Positions 16,213-25,203 are shown, counted from the first letter of the stretch. The stretch: DNA of 64,000 bases from Mucilaginibacter rubeus (GCF_003286415.2 NZ_CP043450.1:4712001-4776000); one strand, 5' to 3'. The notes: a model not told the origin generated them from the letters alone. Numbers and translations: made by a program.

Positions 16213-18147
16213 TTACGCGGTTACAGATTCTTTGCCTAAGGCGCTGTTTTTATAGCTGTAGGTACCGTAAACAACCAATCCAATTACCAGCCAAATTAAA
16301 AACCTTAGCCAGTTGGTATAACCAAGTTCGGTCATGAGATAAAAACAACTCATCAGCCCTAAAACCGGGATCAGGGAGAAGTTTTTCATAAAGCTATAAA
16401 CCGCTATGATGATGATTAGGATAAAGAAAAGATAGTTAGGAAAATTGTAAAGGAAACCATCGAAACCAAGATAGTATTTCTTGGCGTCGCTGATATCATT
16501 GGTTTGCCTTAACGCAGTATTAAATTTATCCTCTTCTATATCTTTAAAATATTTTTTGGCGGAATCTGGCTGGGAGACAATGTTGGTGCTGTAAAGCTGA
16601 TTGGTGGTTTTAAGCAGGCTCAGCTTATCATTGTTATCCATATTGTCAATAATGTCGCTCCTGTCCTTAAGCTTTTTAAACTGCATCATTTCAACTTGAG
16701 CAGCCGGCTTAAAATAAGCCACCGAACCCAAAATGATAAGCGTAAGAATTGGCACAATGAATTTGCCATTTACATATGGTAAGTGAAATTTACCTTTCTC
16801 TGCTTCCTGACGGGGAAGTAGCAACACACCGCCGCAAACCAATACAAAAGCAAAAAGGGTGCCTATACTGGTCAAATCGGTAACCTCGGTAAGGTTCATA
16901 AACAGCGCCGGTATAGCAACCACAAAACCTGTTACCACAGTAGCGAAAGCAGGCGTTTGGTATTTTGGGTGGATACGTGAAAAAGCTTTAGGTAGTAAAC
17001 CATCGCGACTCATGCTCATCCAGATACGGGGCTGACCTAACTGAAAAATAAGTAATACACTGGCTGTTGCAATAACCGCACTTATAGAGATCACATAGCT
17101 TATTTTATTTAAACCAACCTTTGCAAAAACAAAGGCCAGCGGGTCGCCAACCTGGAGATCTTTATAGCTTACCATACCGGTAAGTACAAGGGCAATCAAA
17201 ATATATAATACCGTACAAATTACCAATGAATAAATCATGCCGCGGGGCAAATCGCGCTGAGGCTTTACACATTCTTCGGCGGTGGTTGATATCGCATCAA
17301 AACCAATATAGGCAAAAAACACGCCCGATACACCTTTCATAACACCGCTGAAACCATTAGGCATAAACGGGTGCCAGTTAGCAGGCGTCACATAGAAGAA
17401 TCCCACCACTATTACAGCTATTACTATTACAATTTTAAGCACCACCATGGCATTGGTAGCCTTTTTAGTTTCGCGGATGCCTATATAAACAAGGTATGTG
17501 ATAATGATTACAATCAAAAGTGCAGGTAAATTAGCTATCAGTTTAAAACTGCCCAAACCCGGCGCCTGATCCCAGGCCAGCGCTTCTGACTTTACTTTAT
17601 CACTGATATCAGCCAGATTTTTGCCCGCGGCAAGAACCTGCTCATGGCCACGTAAGGCCGAAACATAGTCCATAGTTAAAAACTTAGGCATGTGGATATG
17701 AAAACCTTCAAGCAGGTTTACAAAATACTCGCTCCAGGAAATAGCTACGGCAATGTTTCCGATGGCGTATTCCATTAATAAGTCCCAGCCTATGATCCAG
17801 GCAATCAGCTCGCCGAACGATGCATAAGCATAAGTATAGGCACTACCCGCAACCGGGATGCGCGAGGCAAATTCGGCATAGCAAAGCGCCGAAAAACCGC
17901 AGGTAACGGCTGTTAAAATAAATAAGATGGAAACCGCGGGGCCACCATGAAATGAAGCTTCACCAATTGTCGAAAATATACCGGCCCCTACAACAGCTGC
18001 TATGCCCATGAGGGTCAGGTCTTTTACATTAAGTTCTTTTTTGAGTTGGGATGATGTTGTACCGGGATGCTCACTATCACTAAAACCGCACTCAACATCA
18101 TTTAAAATTTTCGCTACTGACTTTTTACGAAAGATACTTTTCGACAT
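16213..18147 (-). CDS. APC superfamily amino acid permease (cationic amino acid transporter-like)
   Basis: 644 residues, inner-membrane amino acid transporter. First-span signature LMGIAAVVGAGIFSTIGEAS, then CYAEFASRIPVAGSAYTYAY and GVFFAYIGFDAISTTAEECV are typical of the CAT/YfnA branch; about 12-14 hydrophobic spans. Odd feature: between the late spans (after ILGSVAYFKPAAQ) there is a hydrophilic insert of roughly 85 residues, charged and helical, before FPNYLFFILIIIIAVYSF. The last spans (GLMSCFYLMTELGYTNWLRFL) are as in other Bacteroidota permeases. Cotranscribed with the DUF5655 gene; divergent from the PAP2 gene. Confidence 0.9.
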   Translation of the reverse strand: MSKSIFRKKSVAKILNDVECGFSDSEHPGTTSSQLKKELNVKDLTLMGIAAVVGAGIFSTIGEASFHGGPAVSILFILTAVTCGFSALCYAEFASRIPVAGSAYTYAYASFGELIAWIIGWDLLMEYAIGNIAVAISWSEYFVNLLEGFHIHMPKFLTMDYVSALRGHEQVLAAGKNLADISDKVKSEALAWDQAPGLGSFKLIANLPALLIVIIITYLVYIGIRETKKATNAMVVLKIVIVIAVIVVGFFYVTPANWHPFMPNGFSGVMKGVSGVFFAYIGFDAISTTAEECVKPQRDLPRGMIYSLVICTVLYILIALVLTGMVSYKDLQVGDPLAFVFAKVGLNKISYVISISAVIATASVLLIFQLGQPRIWMSMSRDGLLPKAFSRIHPKYQTPAFATVVTGFVVAIPALFMNLTEVTDLTSIGTLFAFVLVCGGVLLLPRQEAEKGKFHLPYVNGKFIVPILTLIILGSVAYFKPAAQVEMMQFKKLKDRSDIIDNMDNNDKLSLLKTTNQLYSTNIVSQPDSAKKYFKDIEEDKFNTALRQTNDISDAKKYYLGFDGFLYNFPNYLFFILIIIIAVYSFMKNFSLIPVLGLMSCFYLMTELGYTNWLRFLIWLVIGLVVYGTYSYKNSALGKESVTA

Positions 18148-18193
18148 GTAGTTTAATTAATAAGTCTAATCAATCTCAAAATTAATCATTTTT

Positions 18194-18222
18194 TTGCATT
18201 GAATAAGTATATGCTTACTTTG
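18194..18222 (+). promoter_or_regulatory. Promoter of the PAP2 gene, apparently leaderless
   Basis: TTG at 18194-18196, 19 bases, then TACTTTG at 18216-18222 (one base short of TAnnTTTG). The ATG lies only 4 bases beyond, so a start about 5-7 bases downstream would fall at or inside the start codon. Confidence 0.6.
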
Positions 18223-18226
18223 CAGC

Positions 18227-18907
18227 ATGAAGATAGGAATAAAAGACGTGTTGTACAGGATCCGCCCTTTTTTTATCCTTTACCTTATCCTCTTAGCTAC
18301 CTGCTTAACTATCAAACTGCTATACAGCCGTGAAACTATTTTTTTCACAGTTAACAGTTGGAACCAACCCTGGCTTGATGCCATTGAACCCTACATTACA
18401 GACATTGGTGATGGCACCACAGCCGTAGTATTGTCGCTTTTTATGCTGCTGTTCAGCTATCGCAGCTGGCTGTTGCTGGCATCAAGTTATGCTATAACAT
18501 CTATAGTTGCGCAGATCCTAAAATACATTTACATAGCACCACGACCAAAGCTTTACTTTGAAAGCCAGTGGAGCAGGGTGCATACAGTAGAAGGTGTTTA
18601 TATATTGGAAAAATACAGCTTCCCTTCAGGGCATACGGTGAGTGCTTTTTCTGCAGCGCTTGTTATAACTTACCTTTGTAAAAACAAAGGCTGGGGGTCC
18701 CCAGCCTTGTTTGTTGCCATTATGGTTGGCTATTCAAGAATGTACCTAACCGAGCACTTTTACGAGGATGTACTTGCAGGCTCGGCTATCGGCGTGTTTG
18801 TTACTATTTTTTGGCTTACCTGGCTTGATGGTAAACAATTCATCCAGTCGGCCAAATGGAACAGGGGCCTGCTCCATTTATTGAAGAAAGCCCCTGTTGT
18901 TAATTAA
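18227..18907 (+). CDS. PAP2 family membrane phosphatase
   Basis: 226 residues, about six membrane spans. All three acid-phosphatase motifs are present: KYIYIAPRPKL (K-x6-RP), SFPSGHTVSAF (PSGH) and SRMYLTEHFYEDVLAG (SR-x5-H-x3-D). The family dephosphorylates lipid phosphates such as phosphatidate, phosphatidylglycerophosphate or undecaprenyl diphosphate at the outer face of the inner membrane; which one cannot be told. The stop overlaps the stop of the convergent gene by 4 bp (18904-18907). Confidence 0.9.
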   Translation: MKIGIKDVLYRIRPFFILYLILLATCLTIKLLYSRETIFFTVNSWNQPWLDAIEPYITDIGDGTTAVVLSLFMLLFSYRSWLLLASSYAITSIVAQILKYIYIAPRPKLYFESQWSRVHTVEGVYILEKYSFPSGHTVSAFSAALVITYLCKNKGWGSPALFVAIMVGYSRMYLTEHFYEDVLAGSAIGVFVTIFWLTWLDGKQFIQSAKWNRGLLHLLKKAPVVN

Positions 18908-19572
18908 ACTCCCGCTTCTAATTGCCTGTTTTTACGTTTGATCACGGTTAATACAATGATCAGCACGATGACCGCGCCGCCACCATAAATACCTATTTTG
19001 GCTGGAGCAGACATACCTTTAGCGTCAGACAAATACTGGTCACGACGATCTAAAGTTGGTGCGATCTGAATAGAACTTGAAAATTGTTTCAGTTCTGCCT
19101 TGGCAAGGTCGGCCCTTTGTTCGGGGTAGTTATACTCAAAAGTATAGGTTGCATCCTGGGTATAAAGCAGGATAAAATTCCTTAACTCAGGAGACTCGCC
19201 TGTTGAACCGCTGTTATCAATCCTTAGGGTAAATACTTTACCTTCCAATTTGCCGATGGTAGTATCACGCGGATACATTACACTACCATTAACCGATTGT
19301 TTCTGGATACCATTGATGTAGGTTTTAAATACATCTTTCAGGTCTTTCTCTTTATTTAAGGGTTTGTTGTTAGCGTTTGGTACGCGTAAAACAAGAATAT
19401 TACCTAATGATCCGGTACCCTGGTATATCTGTTGACCTAATGTATCCTTTTTTATGAAGCCTTGTGGCAATGAAACCGTAACGAGGCTATCTATCTTTAC
19501 AGGTTTAAGTGCCTGGCTAAAACCTGCAAGCGAAATCAGCATTATGCTTAAGCTTAAAATTATCTTTTTCAT
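18904..19572 (-). CDS. Hypothetical exported protein with C-terminal membrane anchor
   Basis: 222 residues, no recognised family. An N-terminal signal (KKIILSLSIMLISLAGFSQ), a beta-rich body containing VSLPQGFIKKDTLGQQIYQG and YPEQRADLAKAELKQFSSSI, and a C-terminal span (IGIYGGGAVIVLIIVLTVI) with a basic tail KRKNRQLE. The layout suggests a periplasmic domain tethered to the inner membrane. Located downstream of GH130 but separated by a terminator and a palindrome, so likely its own unit. Confidence 0.65.
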   Translation of the reverse strand: MKKIILSLSIMLISLAGFSQALKPVKIDSLVTVSLPQGFIKKDTLGQQIYQGTGSLGNILVLRVPNANNKPLNKEKDLKDVFKTYINGIQKQSVNGSVMYPRDTTIGKLEGKVFTLRIDNSGSTGESPELRNFILLYTQDATYTFEYNYPEQRADLAKAELKQFSSSIQIAPTLDRRDQYLSDAKGMSAPAKIGIYGGGAVIVLIIVLTVIKRKNRQLEAGV

Positions 19573-19673
19573 ATTTATTTAACTTAAAAAAGAAGAATAA
19601 GTTTTAACTAATAATACATAATGAGTTTCAAATGATAGCTAAATGACTTAAAATCAACAGTTAATGAAAAAGC

Positions 19674-19706
19674 AAAAAGCTTAAAGCAGAAGGCTCTAAG
19701 CTTTTT
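19674..19706 (-). terminator. Terminator-like hairpin downstream of GH130
   Basis: AAAAAGCTTA (19674-19683) pairs with TAAGCTTTTT (19697-19706). On the minus strand it is followed by further T-rich sequence. Confidence 0.65.
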
Positions 19707-19732
19707 CTTGAGGCATAAGTTTTAGCCGAAAC

Positions 19733-19824
19733 CGTCATTATTGTACGAAGCAATCCCTGACTGTACAGGGGGATTTGCTCAGCTCCTCTGCCTCTTTGGG
19801 ATTGCTTCGTACTTCGCAATGACG
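19733..19824. repeat. Extragenic palindrome, TGTCATTGCGAG type with GTACG arms, left end eroded
   Basis: Right arm GATTGCTTCGTACTTCGCAA ends in TGACG. The left arm is CGTCATTATTGTACGAAGCA, where the GCGAG block has decayed. It shares the TAC variant with the copy at 5464-5545. Confidence 0.8.
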
Positions 19825-19895
19825 AGTGAAGAAGTTTCTTTACATTTAATAGCGTTCTGCTTTCAGCCTTCGGCTTTAAGCTTCCTTCAGCTTAT

Positions 19896-21335
19896 TCAAT
19901 AGGTCATCCAAGGATACCTCAGCAAAGGCGGTTGATGAATCGGATACACCATACGGATAATGAGTTTATTATTGTGCACTATTGCCCCGCATGAGTAAAG
20001 TACGTTTGGTACATAGCCCTCCCGTTCGTCGCTGGTGGGGATGAGCAAAGGTTCTTTTAAACGTCCTATCTCAACAGCAGGATCATCAAGTTTCAACAGT
20101 GTTGCCCCCAATACATAACGCCTCATGGGGCCAACGCCATGGGTTATCATGATCCAGCCATCGGCAGTTTCAATTGGCGAACCGCAATTGCCTATCTGCA
20201 CAAACTCCCAGCTAAACTTTGGTTGCTGCAGCATCACCGGCTTTTCCCAGATATTGATCTTATCCGAATACATGATGTAATTATTACAACCATCTATCCG
20301 TGATATCATCACATATTTACCGTTCACCTTCCGCGGAAACAGGGCCAGGTTTTTATTCTGCGCGCCGGCACCGTACAAAGGCATGATCTTGAAATTATAA
20401 AAATCGGTTGTCTGCAGTAGCTTAGGCATAATCAGTGAGCCATCATAGGCAGTATACGTAGCATAATAGAGCTTGCTTCCGTCATCGTTGGTAAACTGCA
20501 CAAAGCGGGCATCTTCAATACCCTTGCGTTCATATTCGGATATCGGGAAGATCACCCTATCGGATATATCTGTATCCAGCGAAAAAACAATTTCATAATA
20601 GGAATCGGCCAGCCAAAGCACTTTGTCGTACTCGAGGCGCTTCATATCGTTTTCCTGCAACCGTTGCGAGTCCATGATGATACGGCGCAGGTTCGCGTAT
20701 TCAAAATGATGATCGAGCTTTGATTCCAGCTCATTGATCACATCAATGCTGATCTGCGTAATAGCCGCCTTTTCAAAAAACAGTTTTTTATTGTAAACCG
20801 CGTTCCGTACAATTTCTGCTTCGTCGATATAGCTTCCGGCGGGTTGTATGCTGATGTTATTATCCTTATCAATCATGGCCCGGCGAAAGGTGATGGATGA
20901 GATGTGCCCCTCACCTACCGCCCTGAAACTGATAATTACCCGGCGCTGCCCGTCTTCAAGTTCGGTTTGGTCGGGATCTTCAATTATTGATGGATTAAAA
21001 AACGCTGCTGACTCGATAGAATATTCATGCGTAAAAAACGACCCGATAAGCAGTTTACGGTTAACCGTTAAGGTATCAAAATCAATATTCAACTCCAAAA
21101 ACAGGGGCTTGAGTTTGCTGCAATGCCTGTTTAGTACGCGGGTGATATTACGGTGCCTTTTGGAGTATTCCTGCAATATTGGCGATACTATGCCGAAGGC
21201 CTCATCCTCGCTGATGAGCATCACACGCTCAATAACTTCTTTAGCGCGGTCGTTTCCGTTAAAAAAAAACCTTGCAATTACACGTTTCGGATCTGGATTT
21301 ACACGGATGGGTTTGCGTTCGATAGAAAGTCTCAT
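19896..21335 (-). CDS. GH130 family glycoside phosphorylase/hydrolase, C-terminus frameshifted
   Basis: 479 residues as it reads. GH130 enzymes phosphorolyse or hydrolyse beta-mannosides. Seen: GIEDARFVQFTNDDGSKLYY, NLALFPRKVNGKYVMISR, the GSPIETADGWIMITHG segment and EGYVPNVLYSCGAIVHNN; the N-terminal 150 residues are an extension. The end is abnormal: after NNKLII the frame reads RMVYPIHQPPLLRYPWMTY and stops. Adding one base at about 19956/19957 continues as PYGVSDSSTAFAEVSLDDLL and then NKLKEA with a stop at 19876-19878, the usual GH130 ending. So a 1-base deletion (real or a sequence error) removed the conserved YGxSD block. Divergent from a two-component system. Confidence 0.85.
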   Translation of the reverse strand: MRLSIERKPIRVNPDPKRVIARFFFNGNDRAKEVIERVMLISEDEAFGIVSPILQEYSKRHRNITRVLNRHCSKLKPLFLELNIDFDTLTVNRKLLIGSFFTHEYSIESAAFFNPSIIEDPDQTELEDGQRRVIISFRAVGEGHISSITFRRAMIDKDNNISIQPAGSYIDEAEIVRNAVYNKKLFFEKAAITQISIDVINELESKLDHHFEYANLRRIIMDSQRLQENDMKRLEYDKVLWLADSYYEIVFSLDTDISDRVIFPISEYERKGIEDARFVQFTNDDGSKLYYATYTAYDGSLIMPKLLQTTDFYNFKIMPLYGAGAQNKNLALFPRKVNGKYVMISRIDGCNNYIMYSDKINIWEKPVMLQQPKFSWEFVQIGNCGSPIETADGWIMITHGVGPMRRYVLGATLLKLDDPAVEIGRLKEPLLIPTSDEREGYVPNVLYSCGAIVHNNKLIIRMVYPIHQPPLLRYPWMTY

Positions 21336-21534
21336 ACTATGAAGTGGTAGCTTTTAATTGTAACAGTAATTAGCGTAAATTGATTTATGCTTTTTTAATT
21401 TAAACGCAACATTTAAAAAATGACATTCCACAGGCCGGGATAAAAACCTATCTTCATCTTTTGTTAATCTTCGGTACGGTATTTTGCCTGCCGTGAACAA
21501 TCCCGATCCTGTAACCCATATTGAATGCACAGTT

Positions 21535-22212
21535 ATGAACGTGTTAATTGTTGAAGACGAAAAAGGCCTTGCGCTTGAAGTTGATGAATTTTTGAGCCAT
21601 GAAGGTTTTACCGTTGAGCATGCCCGTACCAAAAAGTCGGCGTCCGAAAAAATCTTCGTAAACAATTATGATTTTATCCTGCTCGATCTCGGTTTGCCCG
21701 ATGGCGATGGTTTTGACCTGCTTAAAATGCTGAAAGGCATGAACAACCGTGAAGACGCCGTGATTATATTAACCGCCCGGGGCGCTGTTGACGACCGGGT
21801 ATCCGGCCTTGAACAGGGTGCCGACGATTACCTTGCAAAACCATTTTCCCTCAACGAACTGCTTGCCCGTATGCACGCCATTACCCGCCGCAAGCACCGC
21901 CTGGAGAGTAATGATATTAATGTAAAAGGCCTAAAGATCAATATTCAAAACCGCACCGTTACTTATAACGACGAACGGATAGCGCTCACCAAAAAAGAGT
22001 TTGAGATATTTAACTACCTCGTTTTAAATAAAAACCGGGTAATATCACGTACCAACCTCACCGAGCACGTTTGGGGCGATGTACTGGAAATTAACTCCGA
22101 CTCGAACTTTGTGGATGTGCATGTTAAAAACCTGCGCAAAAAACTGTCGGCATATATCCCTATCGACTGGTTTGAAACCGTAAGAAGTATCGGCTACCGT
22201 ATCAACATCTGA
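21535..22212 (+). CDS. OmpR/PhoB family response regulator
   Basis: 225 residues. Receiver domain 1-120: acidic pair in LIVEDEKG, phospho-acceptor Asp51 in ILLDLGLPDGDGF, Thr in ILTARG and Lys in LAKPFS. Winged-helix DNA-binding domain from about 130 (ALTKKEFEIFNYLVLNKNRV, then FVDVHVKNLRKKL and ETVRSIGYRI). I start at ATG 21535 (MNVLIVEDE) because the 17 codons before it do not look like a receiver N-terminus. The kinase gene follows 13 bp later. Confidence 0.92.
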   Translation: MNVLIVEDEKGLALEVDEFLSHEGFTVEHARTKKSASEKIFVNNYDFILLDLGLPDGDGFDLLKMLKGMNNREDAVIILTARGAVDDRVSGLEQGADDYLAKPFSLNELLARMHAITRRKHRLESNDINVKGLKINIQNRTVTYNDERIALTKKEFEIFNYLVLNKNRVISRTNLTEHVWGDVLEINSDSNFVDVHVKNLRKKLSAYIPIDWFETVRSIGYRINI

Positions 22213-22225
22213 AGCAAGCAACGTT

Positions 22226-23545
22226 ATGAAATTACAGGTAAAACTGGCCCTTTATAATACCCTAACCAAATTAGCCATTATACTTTTTACGGGCCTGCTT
22301 ATCCTGCTTTCTATCGAGAAGATTTCATATGACCACGTAGAGCTGAGACTTGAGGAGAATGAACGTGAAACGCTTAAAAATCTCAGTTCAAAAGAGATTA
22401 ACAGTAAACTTTCAGATCAAAAACCCTATACTGATTATAATATATTAAAAGAGGAGTTCATTATAATTAAACCGGTTAAATTTCAACCCACGGAAACCCA
22501 GGGTGCCAGATTTACAACCGAAACCCGAACAAGCGAACAGGTTACGCAAACGTATCGCATACTAACCCATCAGTTTAATTTTAACAATCATACCTATTTG
22601 CTTGAAATTGGCGTTGCAATTACTTCCATTGAAGAGTTAAAATCAATCATAAAAAGATTTACCCTTTTAACATTGGTAATAGCACTTGCCCTTACACTGG
22701 TGAGCGATTTGGTGTTTACCAAATTCCTGCTTGCCCCGTTTTATAAGATCATTGACCGCAAACTGATCAAGGTAAATGACCCCATGAACTTTGATTACGA
22801 AAAAATCCAGACAACCACACAGGATTTTGAGCTGCTTGACGATAGCATCAGCACGTTGATGAAAAAGATCAGTAACCTGTTCAGTCTCGAAAAACAGTTT
22901 ATTGCCAATGTATCACATGAGCTGCTTACGCCTATATCAATTATCAGTTCCCGGCTGGAGAATATCCTGCTACAGGAAGAGCTTAGCGAAGCCAGCGAAA
23001 ACAAAATGCACGCTTCGCTGAAAACGTTAAACCGGCTTAAATCTATCATTAACAGCCTTTTGCTGATATCAAAAGTTGAAAACAACCAATACGCAAAAAC
23101 CGATGTGGTGATGATAGCCGGTGTAATTATGGAGATTGAGGAGGAACTGGAGGACCGGCTGGAAGAAAAACATCTCGTTTTTAACAACAACATCAAATAC
23201 ATTTATTCGCTCATGGGCAACCGCCCGTTGATGCATACCCTGCTGTTCAACCTTATTAACAATGCCATTAAGTATAACAAACCTAAAGGCAGTATTATTA
23301 TTGCCGACGAATTAAAGGAAGACGTTTATATACTGGAAATTACCGATACCGGCGCAGGCATGGACCAGCAGCAAATAGAAAACGCTTTTAACCGTTTTGA
23401 AAAATTTGAAACGGAAGAAAAGGAAAGCTATGGACTTGGGTTGGCTATCGTAAAAAGTATTACCACATTCCACAACATCAGGGTGAAAATAGATTCGATG
23501 AAAGACAAGGGGACAAGCGTGTACCTCATCTTTCACCGTGAGTAG
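22226..23545 (+). CDS. Sensor histidine kinase
   Basis: 439 residues. Two membrane spans (about 11-30 and 144-165) enclose a 110-residue periplasmic sensor with no recognised fold. Then a linker and HisKA box FIANVSHELLTPISIIS (phospho-acceptor His231), N box FNLINNAIKYN, G1 ITDTGAGMD and G2 ESYGLGLAIVKSI. Partner of the response regulator just upstream. Signal and targets unknown; the divergent GH130 gene is one candidate target by position only. Confidence 0.93.
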   Translation: MKLQVKLALYNTLTKLAIILFTGLLILLSIEKISYDHVELRLEENERETLKNLSSKEINSKLSDQKPYTDYNILKEEFIIIKPVKFQPTETQGARFTTETRTSEQVTQTYRILTHQFNFNNHTYLLEIGVAITSIEELKSIIKRFTLLTLVIALALTLVSDLVFTKFLLAPFYKIIDRKLIKVNDPMNFDYEKIQTTTQDFELLDDSISTLMKKISNLFSLEKQFIANVSHELLTPISIISSRLENILLQEELSEASENKMHASLKTLNRLKSIINSLLLISKVENNQYAKTDVVMIAGVIMEIEEELEDRLEEKHLVFNNNIKYIYSLMGNRPLMHTLLFNLINNAIKYNKPKGSIIIADELKEDVYILEITDTGAGMDQQQIENAFNRFEKFETEEKESYGLGLAIVKSITTFHNIRVKIDSMKDKGTSVYLIFHRE

Positions 23546-23622
23546 GGCTTCACCTAATCTTCACATTGTATCAATACCTTTACAAAGTTTATTTTATAAG
23601 TAGATCCCCTAATTAATCATAG

Positions 23623-23655
23623 AGGCTGTTTCCCCGATGGAGATGGCCTTTTTTA
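23623..23655 (+). terminator. Intrinsic terminator of the two-component operon
   Basis: AGGCTGTTTCC pairs with GGAGATGGCCT (three G-T pairs) across a short loop, followed by TTTTT. Confidence 0.75.
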
Positions 23656-23678
23656 TTTCAAGAAAGATTTTATGACTG

Positions 23679-23815
23679 CGTCATTGCGAGGAACGAAGAC
23701 AACCGACCGAAGGGAGCTCATTAATACCTATAAAAACAAATTATAATTATTAATAATCCCCGATAAGAAGAGCTGCTCTGCATAGTTCGCGATTGCTTCG
23801 TTCCTCGCAATGACG
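23679..23815. repeat. Extragenic palindrome, TGTCATTGCGAG type with expanded centre
   Basis: Arms CGTCATTGCGAGGAACGAAG (23679-23698) and CTTCGTTCCTCGCAATGACG (23796-23815) are a perfect 20-bp inverted repeat. The centre is about 97 bases, much longer than in other copies, and holds AT-rich sequence that looks inserted. Confidence 0.88.
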
Positions 23816-23826
23816 TTTTTTTCCAT

Positions 23827-24747
23827 TTATATCATCTTATTCCGCTTAACCAGATAGGTGTTCAGGATATGATGATAGCCCTCATGAATATCGGCATCAA
23901 CCAGGTCGATATTATATTGAGCACACTTGAGTTCCAATTGATGACGGTACTCTTTTAATGATGCTTTATAGGCCTCGCGGATCCGGGCCGGGTTTACTTT
24001 TAGCTCTTCGCCGCTTTCAATATCTACAAAATGATGCGGACGGTTATCGAAATTAAACTCCAGTTCCTTTTGCTTATCGGTAACATTGAAGATTACCACT
24101 TCGTGTTTATTAAACTTCAAATGCTGAATAGCAGCAAATAAAGCCTGCTGTTTTTCAGCATCCAGGTTATTCTCCAACATATCGCTAAAAATAATCACCA
24201 AGGAGCGCTGGTGAATTTCCTGGGCTATATGATGCAGTACATTGGTGATATTGGTTTGTGTATTTACTTTAGGACTGGCATACATTTTTTCCAGTTCGGC
24301 ATATAAATAAAACAGGTGTGTAGTGGTTGATTTAGCCGCGCTGATCCAGTCTATCTTATCCGAAAACAGGCAAAGCCCAAACGCGTCGCGCTGTTTTTTA
24401 AACAGGTACATCAGCGAAGCAATTGCATAAACCGAAAACTGTAGCTTATTGGTGCCTGTTTCAGGAAAGTTCATTGATGATGATGTATCCAGCAACAGGA
24501 AACAACGCAAATTGGTTTCCTCTTCAAATTGCTTAACAAACAATTTATCGGTACGGGCCAGCAGCTTCCAGTCGATATTTTTCACCGATTCGCCGTTGTT
24601 GTACAAGCGGTGTTCGGCAAACTCAACCGAAAAGCCATGAAAGGGACTTTGGTGCAAGCCGGTAATAAAACCTTCTACCACCTGCCGGGCCAGTAATTCA
24701 AGATTGGCCAGTTGCCTTATCTGCTGATCTTCATTTAATTTGGGCAT
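23827..24747 (-). CDS. DUF58 domain protein (vWA-like)
   Basis: 306 residues. The DUF58 core HRLYNNGESVKNIDWKLLAR (45-64) is followed by a von Willebrand A-like domain whose metal-site motif is DTSSSM (Asp87, Ser89, Ser91); IIFSDMLENN is the later acidic strand. No signal or membrane span. DUF58 proteins usually work with a MoxR-type AAA ATPase and membrane vWA proteins; none is adjacent here. A thioredoxin terminator lies just upstream. Confidence 0.88.
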   Translation of the reverse strand: MPKLNEDQQIRQLANLELLARQVVEGFITGLHQSPFHGFSVEFAEHRLYNNGESVKNIDWKLLARTDKLFVKQFEEETNLRCFLLLDTSSSMNFPETGTNKLQFSVYAIASLMYLFKKQRDAFGLCLFSDKIDWISAAKSTTTHLFYLYAELEKMYASPKVNTQTNITNVLHHIAQEIHQRSLVIIFSDMLENNLDAEKQQALFAAIQHLKFNKHEVVIFNVTDKQKELEFNFDNRPHHFVDIESGEELKVNPARIREAYKASLKEYRHQLELKCAQYNIDLVDADIHEGYHHILNTYLVKRNKMI

Positions 24748-24765
24748 AGGCTAATATAGGGACAT

Positions 24766-24797
24766 AAAAAAAGCGTTGCAAAATTGCAACGCTTTTT
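24766..24797 (-). terminator. Intrinsic terminator of trxA
   Basis: AGCGTTGCA pairs with TGCAACGCT around AAAT. On the minus strand a T run follows the stem; flanking A and T runs on both sides could also make it bidirectional. Confidence 0.88.
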
Positions 24798-24854
24798 CAC
24801 TAAAATATGTTGTGTTAATGCTACAGCGCGTAGCATCAAATAAGCATCTATGAG

Positions 24855-25175
24855 TTATGCTAACTGTTTTACCAGTTTATCAGTTAATACTGATTTTGGC
24901 ACAGCACCGATTTGTTTATCCACAATTTCGCCATTTTTGAAGAACAATAAGGCAGGGATGTTACGGATACCGTATTTTACAGATATACCTGGGTTGTTGT
25001 CAACATCTACTTTACCAACAACAGCTTTGCCTTCATATTCTTTAGCAATATCTTCAACTACCGGACCTACCATCCTACACGGACCGCACCATTCTGCCCA
25101 AAAGTCAATTAATACCGGTTTGTCTGATTTCAGGACAAGCTCGTCAAAGTTTGCATCAGTTATTTCTAAAGCCAT
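24855..25175 (-). CDS. trxA: Thioredoxin
   Basis: 106 residues, cytoplasmic dithiol reductant. Active site FWAEWCGPCRM (Cys30, Cys33), cis-proline segment NIPALLFFKNGE, and standard length. It may recycle the Bcp peroxiredoxin encoded at 9913-10374. A good promoter and a clear terminator frame it as a single-gene unit. Confidence 0.96.
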   Translation of the reverse strand: MALEITDANFDELVLKSDKPVLIDFWAEWCGPCRMVGPVVEDIAKEYEGKAVVGKVDVDNNPGISVKYGIRNIPALLFFKNGEIVDKQIGAVPKSVLTDKLVKQLA

Positions 25176-25203
25176 GATTTCTATTTTTTAAATTTTGTAC
25201 TTA

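Noticed and set aside
21354..21665. Minus-strand 103-codon frame beside GH130
   Set aside because: It overlaps the receiver domain of the response regulator in the opposite strand and has no recognisable sequence.
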